DNA from: VRUE01 sp963824705
GTDB taxonomy: Bacteria > Actinomycetota > Thermoleophilia > Solirubrobacterales > 70-9
NCBI GenBank assembly: GCA_963824705.1
Contig: CAWGQE010000003.1
Coordinates: 1,240,001-1,304,000, forward strand
DNA: 64,000 nucleotides
Direction of reading: 5' to 3'
The translations under genes were made by a program, and so were the position numbers. Below the pieces are notes generated by a model. That model worked only from the letters and a program-made list of their open reading frames with translations, did no database searches and had not been told where the DNA came from. Shown one piece after another: positions 6,740-14,510 of the stretch. How positions within the stretch are numbered: the stretch's first letter is position 1; each line of letters begins with the position of its first letter.

Positions 6740-7255
6740 GTGCCGCGCTTCCTCGACCCTCAGCCGCTCGGGAACGAGCATCGGATCAATGGATTCGATT
6801 GCGGGGTGGGTTCGTTGGACATCTGGCTCGTCAGGCACGCTCGGGCAGCGGCAGGAGCAGGGTCCGCCCGCACCTACGTCATCGTGGACGCCGAGCAGGA
6901 TCGGGTCGTCGGCTATCACGCGCTCTCGCTTGCGTCCATCGAGCACGCCGATGCAACCGAGCGGGGGCGAAAGGGTATGCCGCAGCATCCGATTCCAGTC
7001 ATGTTGCTGGCGCGACTGGCGGTTGATGAGGCGGTACAAGGCAAGGGGATCGGAGCTTTTCTGCTGAGAGACGCAATGAGCCGGGCGCTCTCGGTGGCCG
7101 AGCAGGCGGGCATGCGTCTATTGCTCGTTCACGCCCTGAATGACAAGGCCCGCGCTTTCTACGAACACTTTGGCTTCGAACCTTCGCCCAGCGATGCAAT
7201 GAACTTTCAGCTCTTGGTCAAGGACATAAGGCTCGCGCTGGACAGCGCGAGCTGA
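6740..7255 (+). CDS. GNAT acetyltransferase toxin (TacT-like)
   Basis: This 171-residue GNAT protein starts at GTG 6740. The acetyl-CoA loop QGKGIG is in LLARLAVDEAVQGKGIGAFL, and the catalytic-position tyrosine is in ARAFYEHFGF. The N-terminal NGFDCGVGSLDIWLVRHA pattern is typical of DUF1778-linked toxins. TacT/AtaT-type enzymes acetylate the amino group of aminoacyl-tRNA and stop translation. The tRNA substrate cannot be told from sequence. It is the distal gene of the antitoxin-toxin operon and the last gene before the right boundary of the island, a location typical of systems that stabilise mobile DNA. Confidence 0.9.
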   Translation: MPRFLDPQPLGNEHRINGFDCGVGSLDIWLVRHARAAAGAGSARTYVIVDAEQDRVVGYHALSLASIEHADATERGRKGMPQHPIPVMLLARLAVDEAVQGKGIGAFLLRDAMSRALSVAEQAGMRLLLVHALNDKARAFYEHFGFEPSPSDAMNFQLLVKDIRLALDSAS

Positions 7256-7259
7256 TCAC

Positions 7260-7279
7260 GGTGGCACAGAAGGTGGCAC
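7260..7279. repeat. Paired GGTGGCAC repeats at island right end
   Basis: GGTGGCAC is at 7260-7267 and 7272-7279, with 12-bp periodicity. It matches the pair at 4306-4323 (10-bp periodicity) inside the left end. The first copy starts 5 bp after the toxin stop codon. These are candidate recombinase arm sites. Confidence 0.5.
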
Positions 7280-7327
7280 CGCTCCGCTAAATCGCATGAG
7301 CAAGCCGATTGAGCGCCATGTAAACGC

Positions 7328-7374
7328 GCCTGCAAAGCCGTTTACACCGGTTCGATTCCGGTAGGCGCCTCTGG
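7328..7374 (+). repeat. attR: partial tRNA-Cys copy
   Basis: This 47-bp partial tRNA-Cys runs from the anticodon arm to 6 bp past the acceptor end. Its T-stem reads ACCGG/CCGGT where the complete gene at 4135 reads ACCAG/CTGGT. There is no 5' half, so it is not a functional tRNA. It marks the right end of the 3.2-kb insertion. Confidence 0.85.
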
Positions 7375-7435
7375 TTCCCGTTGGCTTTTCGTCGCTTGAG
7401 CGCAGCGGGATCTGGGTACCTGTCAGGCTGATCAC

Positions 7436-8911
7436 GTGAGCGCCGTCACTGTCACCGATCCCGTTGTCGTTGCCGCAGCAGAGCGCGTTCCCGAGGATCA
7501 CGTGATCGTGCTCTTCGGGGCGACTGGAGATCTCGCCAAGCGCAAATTGCTGCCGGGGATGTTCCACCTTGCCCGGGTAGGGCTGATGCCGCGGAGGTTT
7601 CGGATCATCGGCACGGCCAGGGGAGAGGTCAGCGAGGCGGAGTTCCGGGAAATGGCTCGCGAGGCGGTGGAGGACTCCGGTCGCCGCCCTCCGGCGCGCG
7701 AGGCCTGGGACCGGTTCGCCGAGAACCTCAGCTTTGTCTCCACTGGCGATGGTCTCGCTTCCCTCGGTGGCGCGATAGGGGACGCGCGGGAGGAGCTCGG
7801 CGGGGACGCCCGCGTCTTGTACTACCTGTCCCTGCCGCCACAGGCCGCCGGCCCGACGGTTCGTGCGCTGGGCGAGCTCGGTCTGGGCGACGGAGCCCAC
7901 GTGATCACCGAGAAGCCCTTCGGGCTCGACCTCGCTTCCGCCAGGGAGCTCAACTCGTGCCTCCTCTCGGTCTTTCGCGAGGAGGAGATATTCCGCATCG
8001 ACCACTACATCGGGCGGGAGTCCGTGCAGAACCTGCTGGCGCTGCGCTTTGCCAACGGGATGTTCGAGCCGGTCTGGAACCGCAACCACATAGACCATGT
8101 GCAGATCGACGTTCCCGAGACGCTCTCGATCGGGATGCGGGCGAGCTTCTATGAGGAAACGGGGGCGTTCCGCGACATGATCGTTACGCACCTGTTCCAG
8201 GTGCTCAGCTTCGTCGCGATGGAGCCGCCGACCTCGATGGCGGCGAAGGCACTGACGACCGAGCGGGAGAAGGTCTTCGACTCGATGGCGCCTCTGGATC
8301 CCGATGGCGTGGTCCGCGGTCAGTACTCGGGCTACCGCAAGGAGGAAGGGGTGGCGGAGGGCTCCGATACCGAGACCTTCGTTGCTCTGCGGACGTTCGT
8401 CGACAACTGGCGCTGGGACGGCGTCCCCTTCTACCTGCGCTCGGGCAAGCGCATGGCCGAGAACCGCCACCTGCTGACCGTTGCCTTCAAGCAGCCGCCG
8501 CGACGGATGTTCCCGCTCGACTGCGAGCAGGTCGCCGAGGCCTTCGGTCACGACCACCTCACCTTCGAGCTGGGCGATCCGGGCAGCATCTCGGCATCGT
8601 TCCTGGCCAAGGTGCCGGGACCGACGCTGCATCTCGGCGAGGCCCACATGCGCTTCAACTACTCGGACACCTTCGGCGGCACCGAGCACGCTCTCGACGC
8701 CTACGAGCGCTTGATCCACGACGTCATGCTCGGCGATCGCATGCTCTTCACCACCTCTGAGGGGATCGAGCGGCTTTGGGAGGTCTCCGAGCCTCTGCTC
8801 GGAGCTCCTCCGCGAGTGCTGAGCTACGAGCCCGGCAGCTGGGGGCCCAGGGCAATGGACGACCTGATCACTCCTCGTCGCTGGCACCTGCCCGCCGACC
8901 ACGTCGACTGA
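7436..8911 (+). CDS. zwf: Glucose-6-phosphate 1-dehydrogenase
   Basis: This 491-residue enzyme oxidises glucose 6-phosphate to 6-phosphogluconolactone with NAD(P)+, the entry step of the oxidative pentose phosphate pathway. The N-terminal Rossmann motif is FGATGDLAKRKLLPGMF. The substrate site is in RIDHYIGRESVQNLLALRF, the family active-site signature containing the catalytic H-Y region. Length is standard. It starts at GTG 7436. It is the first chromosomal gene after the island, has no operon partner and is followed by a strong hairpin. The usual opcA, tal and gnd neighbours of actinobacterial zwf are absent. Confidence 0.96.
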   Translation: MSAVTVTDPVVVAAAERVPEDHVIVLFGATGDLAKRKLLPGMFHLARVGLMPRRFRIIGTARGEVSEAEFREMAREAVEDSGRRPPAREAWDRFAENLSFVSTGDGLASLGGAIGDAREELGGDARVLYYLSLPPQAAGPTVRALGELGLGDGAHVITEKPFGLDLASARELNSCLLSVFREEEIFRIDHYIGRESVQNLLALRFANGMFEPVWNRNHIDHVQIDVPETLSIGMRASFYEETGAFRDMIVTHLFQVLSFVAMEPPTSMAAKALTTEREKVFDSMAPLDPDGVVRGQYSGYRKEEGVAEGSDTETFVALRTFVDNWRWDGVPFYLRSGKRMAENRHLLTVAFKQPPRRMFPLDCEQVAEAFGHDHLTFELGDPGSISASFLAKVPGPTLHLGEAHMRFNYSDTFGGTEHALDAYERLIHDVMLGDRMLFTTSEGIERLWEVSEPLLGAPPRVLSYEPGSWGPRAMDDLITPRRWHLPADHVD

Positions 8912-8923
8912 TTCCCGCCACAA

Positions 8924-8958
8924 CGGAAAAGGGCCCCAATTGGGGCCCTTTGTTTCCG
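8924..8958. terminator. Hairpin terminator after zwf
   Basis: AAAGGGCCCC and GGGGCCCTTT flank AATT as a perfect 24-bp palindrome (8928-8951), extended on both sides by CGGAAA/TTTCCG with one bulge. It begins 13 bp past the zwf stop. The T-tract is short, as is common in high-GC genomes. It is symmetric and could act in both directions. Confidence 0.75.
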
Positions 8959-9148
8959 AAGGACGTACCACCAGAGAGTTCTAAGTCGCTGGCTCGTCGG
9001 TCCTTGAGCTTTAAAGCTTGCCGCCCCCTGCTGGCGGCTTGTAATAGAGAAACACCGCGTAGGTTGGAAAGTTGCACCAGTTGAATCGGCAGCTTGCACC
9101 GGTGACTTGAGGGGCGCCGTTCGCTGCTAGATTCCGCTCTCCCGTCTG

Positions 9149-9221
9149 GGGCGCTTAGCTCAGTTGGGAGAGCGCCAGCTCGACAAGCTGGAGGTCACTG
9201 GTTCGAGCCCAGTAGCGCCCA
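9149..9221 (+). tRNA. tRNA-Val (anticodon GAC)
   Basis: The acceptor GGGCGCT (9149-9155) pairs with AGCGCCC (9214-9220), with discriminator A. The D-arm GCTCAGTTGGGAGAGC, the anticodon arm CCAGC-TCGACAA-GCTGG with GAC, and the T-arm CACTGG-TTCGAGC-CCAGT are all complete. CCA is not encoded. It reads GUC and GUU codons. Confidence 0.96.
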
Positions 9222-9249
9222 CTTCGTCATCCCCCCGAGGAGCGGACGC

Positions 9250-9711
9250 ATGGCCCACCGACTTTTGCGCGCCGTAGACGCCTTCTGGCGCGAGTCGAAC
9301 CAGATGCAGGTGCCGAACACGGATATCGGCAAGCAGCTCGAGGCCGGCAGCCTCGGCGCGCGCCTCTGGCGCCTGCGTCCGGGGCAGGCCTCGACCTTGC
9401 ACCGGCACTTCGCCACGGAGGAGCTGTATGTAGTGCTGGAGGGGATGGGGCGGATCCGCGTCGACGGGGAGACGCTCGAGCTCGGGCCGCTGGACTCGCT
9501 CTTGGTCGAGCCGGAATCGAATCGGCAGGTCTTCAACGACACCGAGCAGGACGCGCTTTGGCTGATCTTTGGCGCGCCGCCCGAGGGCGCGAACACCCTC
9601 GAGATGAGCGAGGAGACGTTGCGCTCGCTCTATCCCGAGGGGCCGCGGGCACTGCCGCCGGAGCTCGGTGGGGGCGAATTCAGACCGTCGCCGGCAGACG
9701 AACCTCGGTGA
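9250..9711 (+). CDS. Cupin-domain protein
   Basis: The protein has 153 residues from ATG 9250, with GAGGAG upstream. The double-stranded beta-helix carries the first cupin motif PGQASTLHRHFATEELYVVL, with metal ligands H, H and E. The second motif, PLDSLLVEPESNRQVFND, lacks the usual histidine, so the metal site may have only three side-chain ligands. The substrate is unknown; such single-domain cupins include sugar isomerases, dioxygenases and small-molecule binding proteins. Its 3' end overlaps the 3' end of the convergent VOC gene by 32 nt. Confidence 0.8.
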   Translation: MAHRLLRAVDAFWRESNQMQVPNTDIGKQLEAGSLGARLWRLRPGQASTLHRHFATEELYVVLEGMGRIRVDGETLELGPLDSLLVEPESNRQVFNDTEQDALWLIFGAPPEGANTLEMSEETLRSLYPEGPRALPPELGGGEFRPSPADEPR

Positions 9712-10108
9712 GGCGAATGCTGTTGCCGGAGGGGTCGCGGAAGCCCGAGTCGATCCCGTAGGGCCGCTCTTCGGGCGTCTCGCTGAACTCGACGCCCCGC
9801 GCCTTCAGCTCCTCGTAGGACGCCTGGCAGTCCTCGGTGGTGAGGAAGACCGTGCCGGCGAAGCCCTTCGCCATCAGCGTGCGGACCTGCTCACCGGTCT
9901 CCTCGTCCATCACCGGCGCTCCGGGGATCGCCATCAGGGTGATCGAGACGTCCTCCTGGCCGACCGGCCCGACCGTGAGCCAGCGAAAGTCGTCCATCTC
10001 GGGGAGGGTGACGTCGGCCCGCACCTCCATGCCGACCTTCTCGGTGTAGAAGGCGAGTGCCTCGTCCTGGTCATGGACCCAAAGCTGCGCGTTCGCGATC
10101 TTGATCAT
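9680..10108 (-). CDS. VOC (glyoxalase/dioxygenase fold) family protein
   Basis: The protein has 142 residues from ATG 10108, chosen over longer frames because AAGGAG lies 8 nt upstream. It holds two beta-alpha-beta-beta-beta modules of the vicinal oxygen chelate fold: IKIANAQLWVHDQDEALAFY at the N-terminus and GFAGTVFLTTEDCQASYEEL in the second half, ending in GFRDPSGNSIRLTEV. The DPxGN closing motif is typical of glyoxalase-like and fosfomycin-resistance-like proteins. The exact substrate is not predictable. It lies 40 bp downstream of an AraC-type regulator on the same strand, a frequent pairing in which the regulator controls the VOC gene. Confidence 0.88.
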   Translation of the reverse strand: MIKIANAQLWVHDQDEALAFYTEKVGMEVRADVTLPEMDDFRWLTVGPVGQEDVSITLMAIPGAPVMDEETGEQVRTLMAKGFAGTVFLTTEDCQASYEELKARGVEFSETPEERPYGIDSGFRDPSGNSIRLTEVRLPATV

Positions 10109-10148
10109 CTTGGTTCTCCTTGCTCGACGGAACAGTTCGTCGCCGATG

Positions 10149-10583
10149 CTAGGCGCGCGCTTTGCCGCTGTCTTCTCGAAACGTGCGGTTTTGAGGACGG
10201 CCGTAGGCGCGCACGACGCAGCTCGGAATGCGGGCGTGGGCCGATGCAGGCGGGAAGGAGGCGCGGTAGACGGTCGGCGACTGCCCGAAGGTGCGGCTGA
10301 AGCTGGTCGTGAAGGAGCCGATGCTCTGCAGCCCGACCGCAAGGCAGATCTCGGCAACCGAATTGTCAGTGGTGCGCAGCAGGGCGGCTGCGCGCTCGAG
10401 GCGGCGCGTCAGCAGATAGGCGTGCGGCGACTCGCCGAAGGCGCGCCGGAACTCGCGGCTGAAGTGGGCGCGGGAGAGGCCGGCGGCGCGAGCCATGTCG
10501 TCGACGTCGAGCGGTTCGAAGTAGCGAGCATCGGCCAGGTCCCTGGCGCGCAGGAGATGCCTTGCCGGTGGGACATGAGCCAT
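10149..10583 (-). CDS. AraC family transcriptional regulator (DNA-binding domain only)
   Basis: The protein has 144 residues. It is almost entirely the double helix-turn-helix domain of AraC/XylS: DVDDMARAAGLSRAHFSREF for the first HTH and SVAEICLAVGLQSIGSFTTS for the second, plus the family ending FGQSPTVYRA. No N-terminal effector domain is present, as in MarA/SoxS-type regulators. It probably controls the VOC gene immediately downstream. The C-terminal 25 residues are basic and poorly conserved-looking. Its start at 10583 is only 27 bp from the divergent gene at 10610, so the promoters must overlap. Confidence 0.88.
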   Translation of the reverse strand: MAHVPPARHLLRARDLADARYFEPLDVDDMARAAGLSRAHFSREFRRAFGESPHAYLLTRRLERAAALLRTTDNSVAEICLAVGLQSIGSFTTSFSRTFGQSPTVYRASFPPASAHARIPSCVVRAYGRPQNRTFREDSGKARA

Positions 10584-10594
10584 GGGGAAGAGTC

Positions 10595-10600
10595 TAGGCT
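10595..10600 (+). promoter_or_regulatory. TAGGCT -10 box before the large membrane protein
   Basis: TAGGCT ends 9 nt before the GTG at 10610 and there is no ribosome-binding site, so the transcript is probably leaderless. The -35 region is weak. Confidence 0.4.
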
Positions 10601-10609
10601 CGCCGCCTT

Positions 10610-12463
10610 GTGATCGGGACCTACTTGGCGGTCGTGGCTGTTTGCGTCTCCTCCCTGGCGATCGGGCAGGCGGCGCTGGCGCTCTGCGGGGCCAGGCGGT
10701 GGTCGTGGCTGGCTCCCACCGTGGGCCTCGCGCTGGTCTGCGCGCTCTGCTGGGCGACGGTGCGGATGCCCGGCCACGGGGTCATATCCGCCCTGGTCGT
10801 CTTGGTACTGACGATCGTCGCAGCGATCTATCTGCGCGGGAGGATCGAGGGCGGGGGAGAGGCGTTACGAACCGGGTTCCCGGTTGCGATTGGGGCGCTG
10901 CTCGCGGCATCTCTGCCCTTTGCGGTCGAAGGCCACTTCGGAATCCTCGGCACCGGCTTCAACCCCGACATGTCCCAGCACCTGCTGGCGACGGACCGGC
11001 TTGCCCATGGCGTCGGTTCGCCGCTGCTCCACCAGGGCTACCCGCTCGGCCCGCACTCCATCGTCGTGGCCCTCAACAAGGGTTTGGGCATAGACATCGT
11101 CCAAGGCTTCGCCGGCCTCACCGTCGCCGCGGCGGTCATCGCCCCCCTGACGGCCCTCGCCGCCTTCTCCGATCAACCGCGGTGGCGCCGCACCGCCGCC
11201 GCACTCCTCGTCGGCCTCCCATATCTGGTCGCCTCCTACTTCGCCCAGGGCGCTTTCAAGGAGGTGATCCAAGCCCTCTTCGTCCTCGCTTTCGTCCTCG
11301 CCCTACGCGAAAGCACCCGAACCTGGCGAACCCTTCCACTGCGCTACGTCCCAGCAGCGATCATCGCCATCGGCTCCGTCTACACCTACAGCTTCCCGGG
11401 TCTCATCTGGCTCGGGGCAATCGGAATCATCTGGGCGGCAACGGAACTCGCACTTCAGCGCTTCTCTACGGGTGGCGCCGGGACGGGGGGGTCAGTCCAG
11501 GCGCGGCGTCCTCTTTTTCGCCCCACCGACTCAGCGAGCAACGCATCCTCACCAGGCGAAAAACCCAGCACCTGGACTGACCCCCCCGTCCCGGAGACAG
11601 GCCCCGCAGCCACCCGCGCAATGTCCCTAGCCGTCCTGATGCTAGCCATCGGAACCCTCCCCGAGCTGGGCCGGATGATCGACTTCCATAGCTTTGAGAC
11701 CTTCGACCCCAACGGCCCGGGCCTCGGCAATCTCTTTGGCCAGATCTCACCCTTCACCGCGCTGGGGATCTGGCCTTCGGGCGACTTCCGGCTTGCGCCA
11801 GGCAATGGGGCGGTGCCGGCGTTTGCGTACTTCGCCGGCGCGGCCTTTGCGGCATTGCTGTTCGTATACGGGCTGATTGTCTGCTGGCGCCGACGCGAGA
11901 CGACGGTTCTCGCCGGGATCGCCGCGGTTGCCCTTATCTACCTGGGGGCGCGCGTGGGGGGCACTCCGTACACGTCCGCCAAGGCACTCGAGGTGGCGGC
12001 ACCGCTGGCGACCCTGGCGATCCTGCTGCCGCTGTCCCGCCGACCCGTCGCCTTGCTGTACCTGGCGGCGGCCGGAGTCTGCTCGCTGCTCGCCCTCGCC
12101 AACGCGCCGGTGGGGCCGACGTCCTACTCGCCCGCCCTCACCGGCCTGCGTCCGCTGCTTGCCGGAGGCTCGACCCTGGTCCTCGCTCCCGATTCCCTGC
12201 TCGCCGACGAACAGGGGGATCGCTACATCGCCTGGGAGCTGCGCGGCGGTCGCGTCTGCATCGAACCGGCAAGCGCGGCGGGGGGGAGTCCGCCGACCGG
12301 AGTCCGCTTCTTCGTCACCAGCGGTACGTCCCGCGCCCCGTTCAGCCGGCTGAGCTTCCGCCGTCAGGCCGGCCCGTACATGGTCTGGGAGCGCCGCGGC
12401 GCGATCGGTGGCCCCAGTCCCTGTCCGCTGATCGCCGTCCGCCAGGCTCGTGCCGGTGGATAG
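10610..12463 (+). CDS. Large polytopic membrane protein, possibly a GT-C-type glycosyltransferase
   Basis: The protein has 617 residues with about twelve hydrophobic helices. The soluble loop after helix 3 (GFNPDMSQHLLATDRLAHG; later LLHQGYPLGPHSIVVALNKG) carries an Asp and conserved-looking His/Pro residues between helices, the layout of many actinobacterial GT-C-type membrane glycosyltransferases. The C-terminal ~100 residues form an extracytoplasmic domain. The assignment is by topology only. Unusually, residues about 290-328 are encoded by a 117-bp inverted-repeat element (11478-11594) that keeps the reading frame. The protein may carry it as a loop. Start is GTG 10610. Confidence 0.7.
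   Translation: MIGTYLAVVAVCVSSLAIGQAALALCGARRWSWLAPTVGLALVCALCWATVRMPGHGVISALVVLVLTIVAAIYLRGRIEGGGEALRTGFPVAIGALLAASLPFAVEGHFGILGTGFNPDMSQHLLATDRLAHGVGSPLLHQGYPLGPHSIVVALNKGLGIDIVQGFAGLTVAAAVIAPLTALAAFSDQPRWRRTAAALLVGLPYLVASYFAQGAFKEVIQALFVLAFVLALRESTRTWRTLPLRYVPAAIIAIGSVYTYSFPGLIWLGAIGIIWAATELALQRFSTGGAGTGGSVQARRPLFRPTDSASNASSPGEKPSTWTDPPVPETGPAATRAMSLAVLMLAIGTLPELGRMIDFHSFETFDPNGPGLGNLFGQISPFTALGIWPSGDFRLAPGNGAVPAFAYFAGAAFAALLFVYGLIVCWRRRETTVLAGIAAVALIYLGARVGGTPYTSAKALEVAAPLATLAILLPLSRRPVALLYLAAAGVCSLLALANAPVGPTSYSPALTGLRPLLAGGSTLVLAPDSLLADEQGDRYIAWELRGGRVCIEPASAAGGSPPTGVRFFVTSGTSRAPFSRLSFRRQAGPYMVWERRGAIGGPSPCPLIAVRQARAGG
11478..11594. repeat. Nested inverted-repeat element inside a coding region
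   Basis: The outer arms CCGGGACGGGGGGGTCAGTC... (11478-11501) and their reverse complement (11571-11594) are a perfect 24-bp inverted repeat. Inside lies a second pair, TTTTTCGCC and GGCGAAAAA. The element is 117 bp, exactly 39 codons, and stays open in the host gene. It shares the inner TTTTTCG/CGAAAAA stem with copies at 15253, 38824 and 42975, while its outer arms are unrelated to theirs. Confidence 0.85.
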
Positions 12464-12503
12464 TGGACCTTTGTGTCCCCTATAGGGGGTCCAATGCTCC
12501 ACT
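12462..12503. repeat. Palindrome with CCCTATAGGGG core
   Basis: AGTGGA (12462-12467) and TCCACT (12498-12503) enclose GGACC/GGTCC and a central CCCCTATAGGGG. The first arm overlaps the TAG stop of the membrane protein gene. A second palindrome with the same core lies at 62225-62272. It may act as a terminator. Confidence 0.6.
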
Positions 12504-12525
12504 GAACGACTTGGGCCCCGCCGCG

Positions 12526-12531
12526 TAGCAT
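12526..12531 (+). promoter_or_regulatory. TAGCAT -10 box for leaderless thrS
   Basis: TAGCAT ends 7 nt before ATG 12539. No ribosome-binding site is present, and the in-frame ATG at 12530 overlaps the box itself, so translation should begin at 12539 on a leaderless mRNA. Confidence 0.5.
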
Positions 12532-12538
12532 GGGGGCG

Positions 12539-14473
12539 ATGGAGGCTGCGACCAAGATCACAGTGAGGTTGCCCGACGGTAAGCCGCTTGAGCTGCCCGA
12601 TGGCGCCAGCGGCGCCGATGCTGCGGCGGCGATCGGGCCGGGTCTGGCCAAGGCCGCGCTGGCGATCCGCGTCGATGGCGAGCTGCGCGATCTCACCGCG
12701 CCGCTTCCCGACGGGGCCGAGATCGCGATCCTCACCGACCGCGATCCGGAGGCCCTCGAGCTGATCCGTCACGACGCCGCCCATGTGATGGCCGAGGCGG
12801 TGATGGAGCTCTACCCCGGGACGAAGGTGACGATCGGGCCGCCGATCGAGCAGGGCTTCTACTACGACTTCGAGTTCCCCCCGGATGTCAAAGTCAACGA
12901 GGACGACCTGGAGCGGATCGAGAAGGCGATGCAGGCGCACATCGAGGCCGACGAGCAATTCGAGCGCCGCGACGTTCCGCCGGTCGAGGCGATCGAGATC
13001 TTCCGCGCCCAGGATCAGGGCTACAAGGTCGAGCTGATCGAAGACCTGGTCCGCGACGAAGGGGTCGAGACCGTCTCGCTCTATCGCAACGGCCCCTTCG
13101 AGGACCTCTGTCGCGGGCCCCACGGTCCCGGCACCGGTCGGATCAAGGCGATCAAACTGAGCTCGCTCGCCGGCGCCTACTGGCGCGGCGACGAGAGCCG
13201 CGCGATGCTGACCCGGATCTACGGCACCGCCTTCTTCTCGAAGAAGGATCTCGACCTCCACCTGGAGCGGATCGAGGAGGCGAAGGCGCGCGATCACCGC
13301 CGCCTCGGTCCCCAGCTCGGCCTCTTCATGCTGCGCAAGGAGGCGCCCGGCATGCCCTTCTGGCTCGCCCACGGCACGGTCCTGCTGCGCCTGATCGAGG
13401 CCGAGGTGCAAAAGCAGCTGCGCAAGCGCGAGTACACCGAGATCAAGACGCCGCACCTGATGGACGTCGAGCTATGGCACCGCTCTGGCCACTGGGACAA
13501 CTACCAGGAGAACATGTACTTCACCGAGTCAAAGGAGCGCCAGTACGCGCTCCGGCCGATGAACTGCCCCGGCGCCTGCCTCGTCTTCGACTCCGAGCGC
13601 CACTCCTACCGCGAGCTGCCGCTGCGGGTCGCCGAGTTCGGCCAGGTCTCCAGAGCCGAGCGCGAGGGGGTGCTGCACGGGCTGCTGCGGGTCCGCTCCT
13701 TCACCCAGGACGACGCCCACATCTACTGCACGCCGGAGCAGATCGTCGACGAGGTGACCGGCATCTGCGAGGCGATCGACGAGCTCTACGCGCGCTTCGG
13801 CTTCGAGGACGTGCACATCGAGCTCTCGACCCGGCCGGAGAAGTCGATCGGGACCGAGGATCAGTGGGGCCAGGCGGAAGAGGCGCTGCGCAATGCCCTG
13901 GACAACCAGGGGCGCGAGTACACGCTGAACCCCGGCGACGGCGCCTTCTACGGGCCGAAGATCGACTTCCACATCACCGACGCTCTGGGGCGCTCCTGGC
14001 AGTGCGGCACCTGTCAGGTCGACTTCTTCATGCCGGAGCGCTTCGATCTCACCTACACCGACCAGAACGACGACCCGCGGCGCCCGGTGATGATCCACCG
14101 CGCCCTGCTCGGCTCGATGGAGCGCTTCGCCGGGATCCTGATCGAGCACTACGGCGGGCGCTTCCCGGTCTGGCTGGCGCCGGTGCAGGCGACAGTGCTG
14201 CCGATCTCGGACCGCCACGTCGAGTTCGGCGACAGGATCGCCGCGCAGCTGCGTGAGCTCGGCGTAAGGGTCGAGGTCGACCGCCGCTCGGAGTCGATCG
14301 GCAAGAAGGTCCGCGACGCCGAAATCGCCCGCAACCCCTACATGCTGGTCGTCGGCGATCGCGAGGAGGAGACCGGCGAGGTGGCGGTGCGCTCGCATGC
14401 GGAGGGTGAGCTGGGAGCGATGAAACTCGCCGACTTCGCCGCGCTCGTCCACCGTGCCGAGCAGGCCGCCTGA
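12539..14473 (+). CDS. thrS: Threonyl-tRNA synthetase
   Basis: The protein has 644 residues. It charges tRNA-Thr with threonine using ATP. In order it has the N-terminal TGS domain (about 1-65), the second additional domain with the HxxxH editing motif (HDAAHVM), the class II catalytic core and the anticodon-binding domain (from about 540). The zinc-binding residues of the active site are visible in RPMNCPGACL (Cys), TQDDAHIYC (His) and MIHRALLGSMERF (His, also motif 3). Length is normal. An in-frame ATG at 12530 exists, but 12539 fits the -10 box. No T-box leader is present. Confidence 0.97.
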   Translation: MEAATKITVRLPDGKPLELPDGASGADAAAAIGPGLAKAALAIRVDGELRDLTAPLPDGAEIAILTDRDPEALELIRHDAAHVMAEAVMELYPGTKVTIGPPIEQGFYYDFEFPPDVKVNEDDLERIEKAMQAHIEADEQFERRDVPPVEAIEIFRAQDQGYKVELIEDLVRDEGVETVSLYRNGPFEDLCRGPHGPGTGRIKAIKLSSLAGAYWRGDESRAMLTRIYGTAFFSKKDLDLHLERIEEAKARDHRRLGPQLGLFMLRKEAPGMPFWLAHGTVLLRLIEAEVQKQLRKREYTEIKTPHLMDVELWHRSGHWDNYQENMYFTESKERQYALRPMNCPGACLVFDSERHSYRELPLRVAEFGQVSRAEREGVLHGLLRVRSFTQDDAHIYCTPEQIVDEVTGICEAIDELYARFGFEDVHIELSTRPEKSIGTEDQWGQAEEALRNALDNQGREYTLNPGDGAFYGPKIDFHITDALGRSWQCGTCQVDFFMPERFDLTYTDQNDDPRRPVMIHRALLGSMERFAGILIEHYGGRFPVWLAPVQATVLPISDRHVEFGDRIAAQLRELGVRVEVDRRSESIGKKVRDAEIARNPYMLVVGDREEETGEVAVRSHAEGELGAMKLADFAALVHRAEQAA

Positions 14474-14504
14474 GCCGCCGCCGACCGTGTATCGGCTCTG
14501 TCTC

Positions 14505-14510
14505 TATACT
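14505..14510 (+). promoter_or_regulatory. TATACT -10 box upstream of infC
   Basis: TATACT is the best -10 match between thrS and infC. It implies an infC leader of about 100 nt. No clear -35 is seen. The leader is C-rich with no obvious hairpin or ribosome-binding site. Confidence 0.4.

Noticed and set aside
7256..8971. Long minus-strand frame opposite zwf
   Set aside because: It is the shadow of zwf codon usage: low-complexity, His/Arg-rich and without domains, while zwf itself is unmistakable.
9668..10300. Plus-strand frame opposite the VOC gene
   Set aside because: The minus-strand VOC protein has a clear fold signature and ribosome-binding site; the plus frame has neither.
12464..12538. 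T-box riboswitch upstream of thrS
   Set aside because: The gap is only 75 bp, contains a palindrome and a -10 box next to the ATG, and lacks the T-box sequence.
11747..13456. Long minus-strand frame across the membrane protein and thrS
   Set aside because: It spans two real plus-strand genes and has the composition typical of antisense frames in high-GC DNA.
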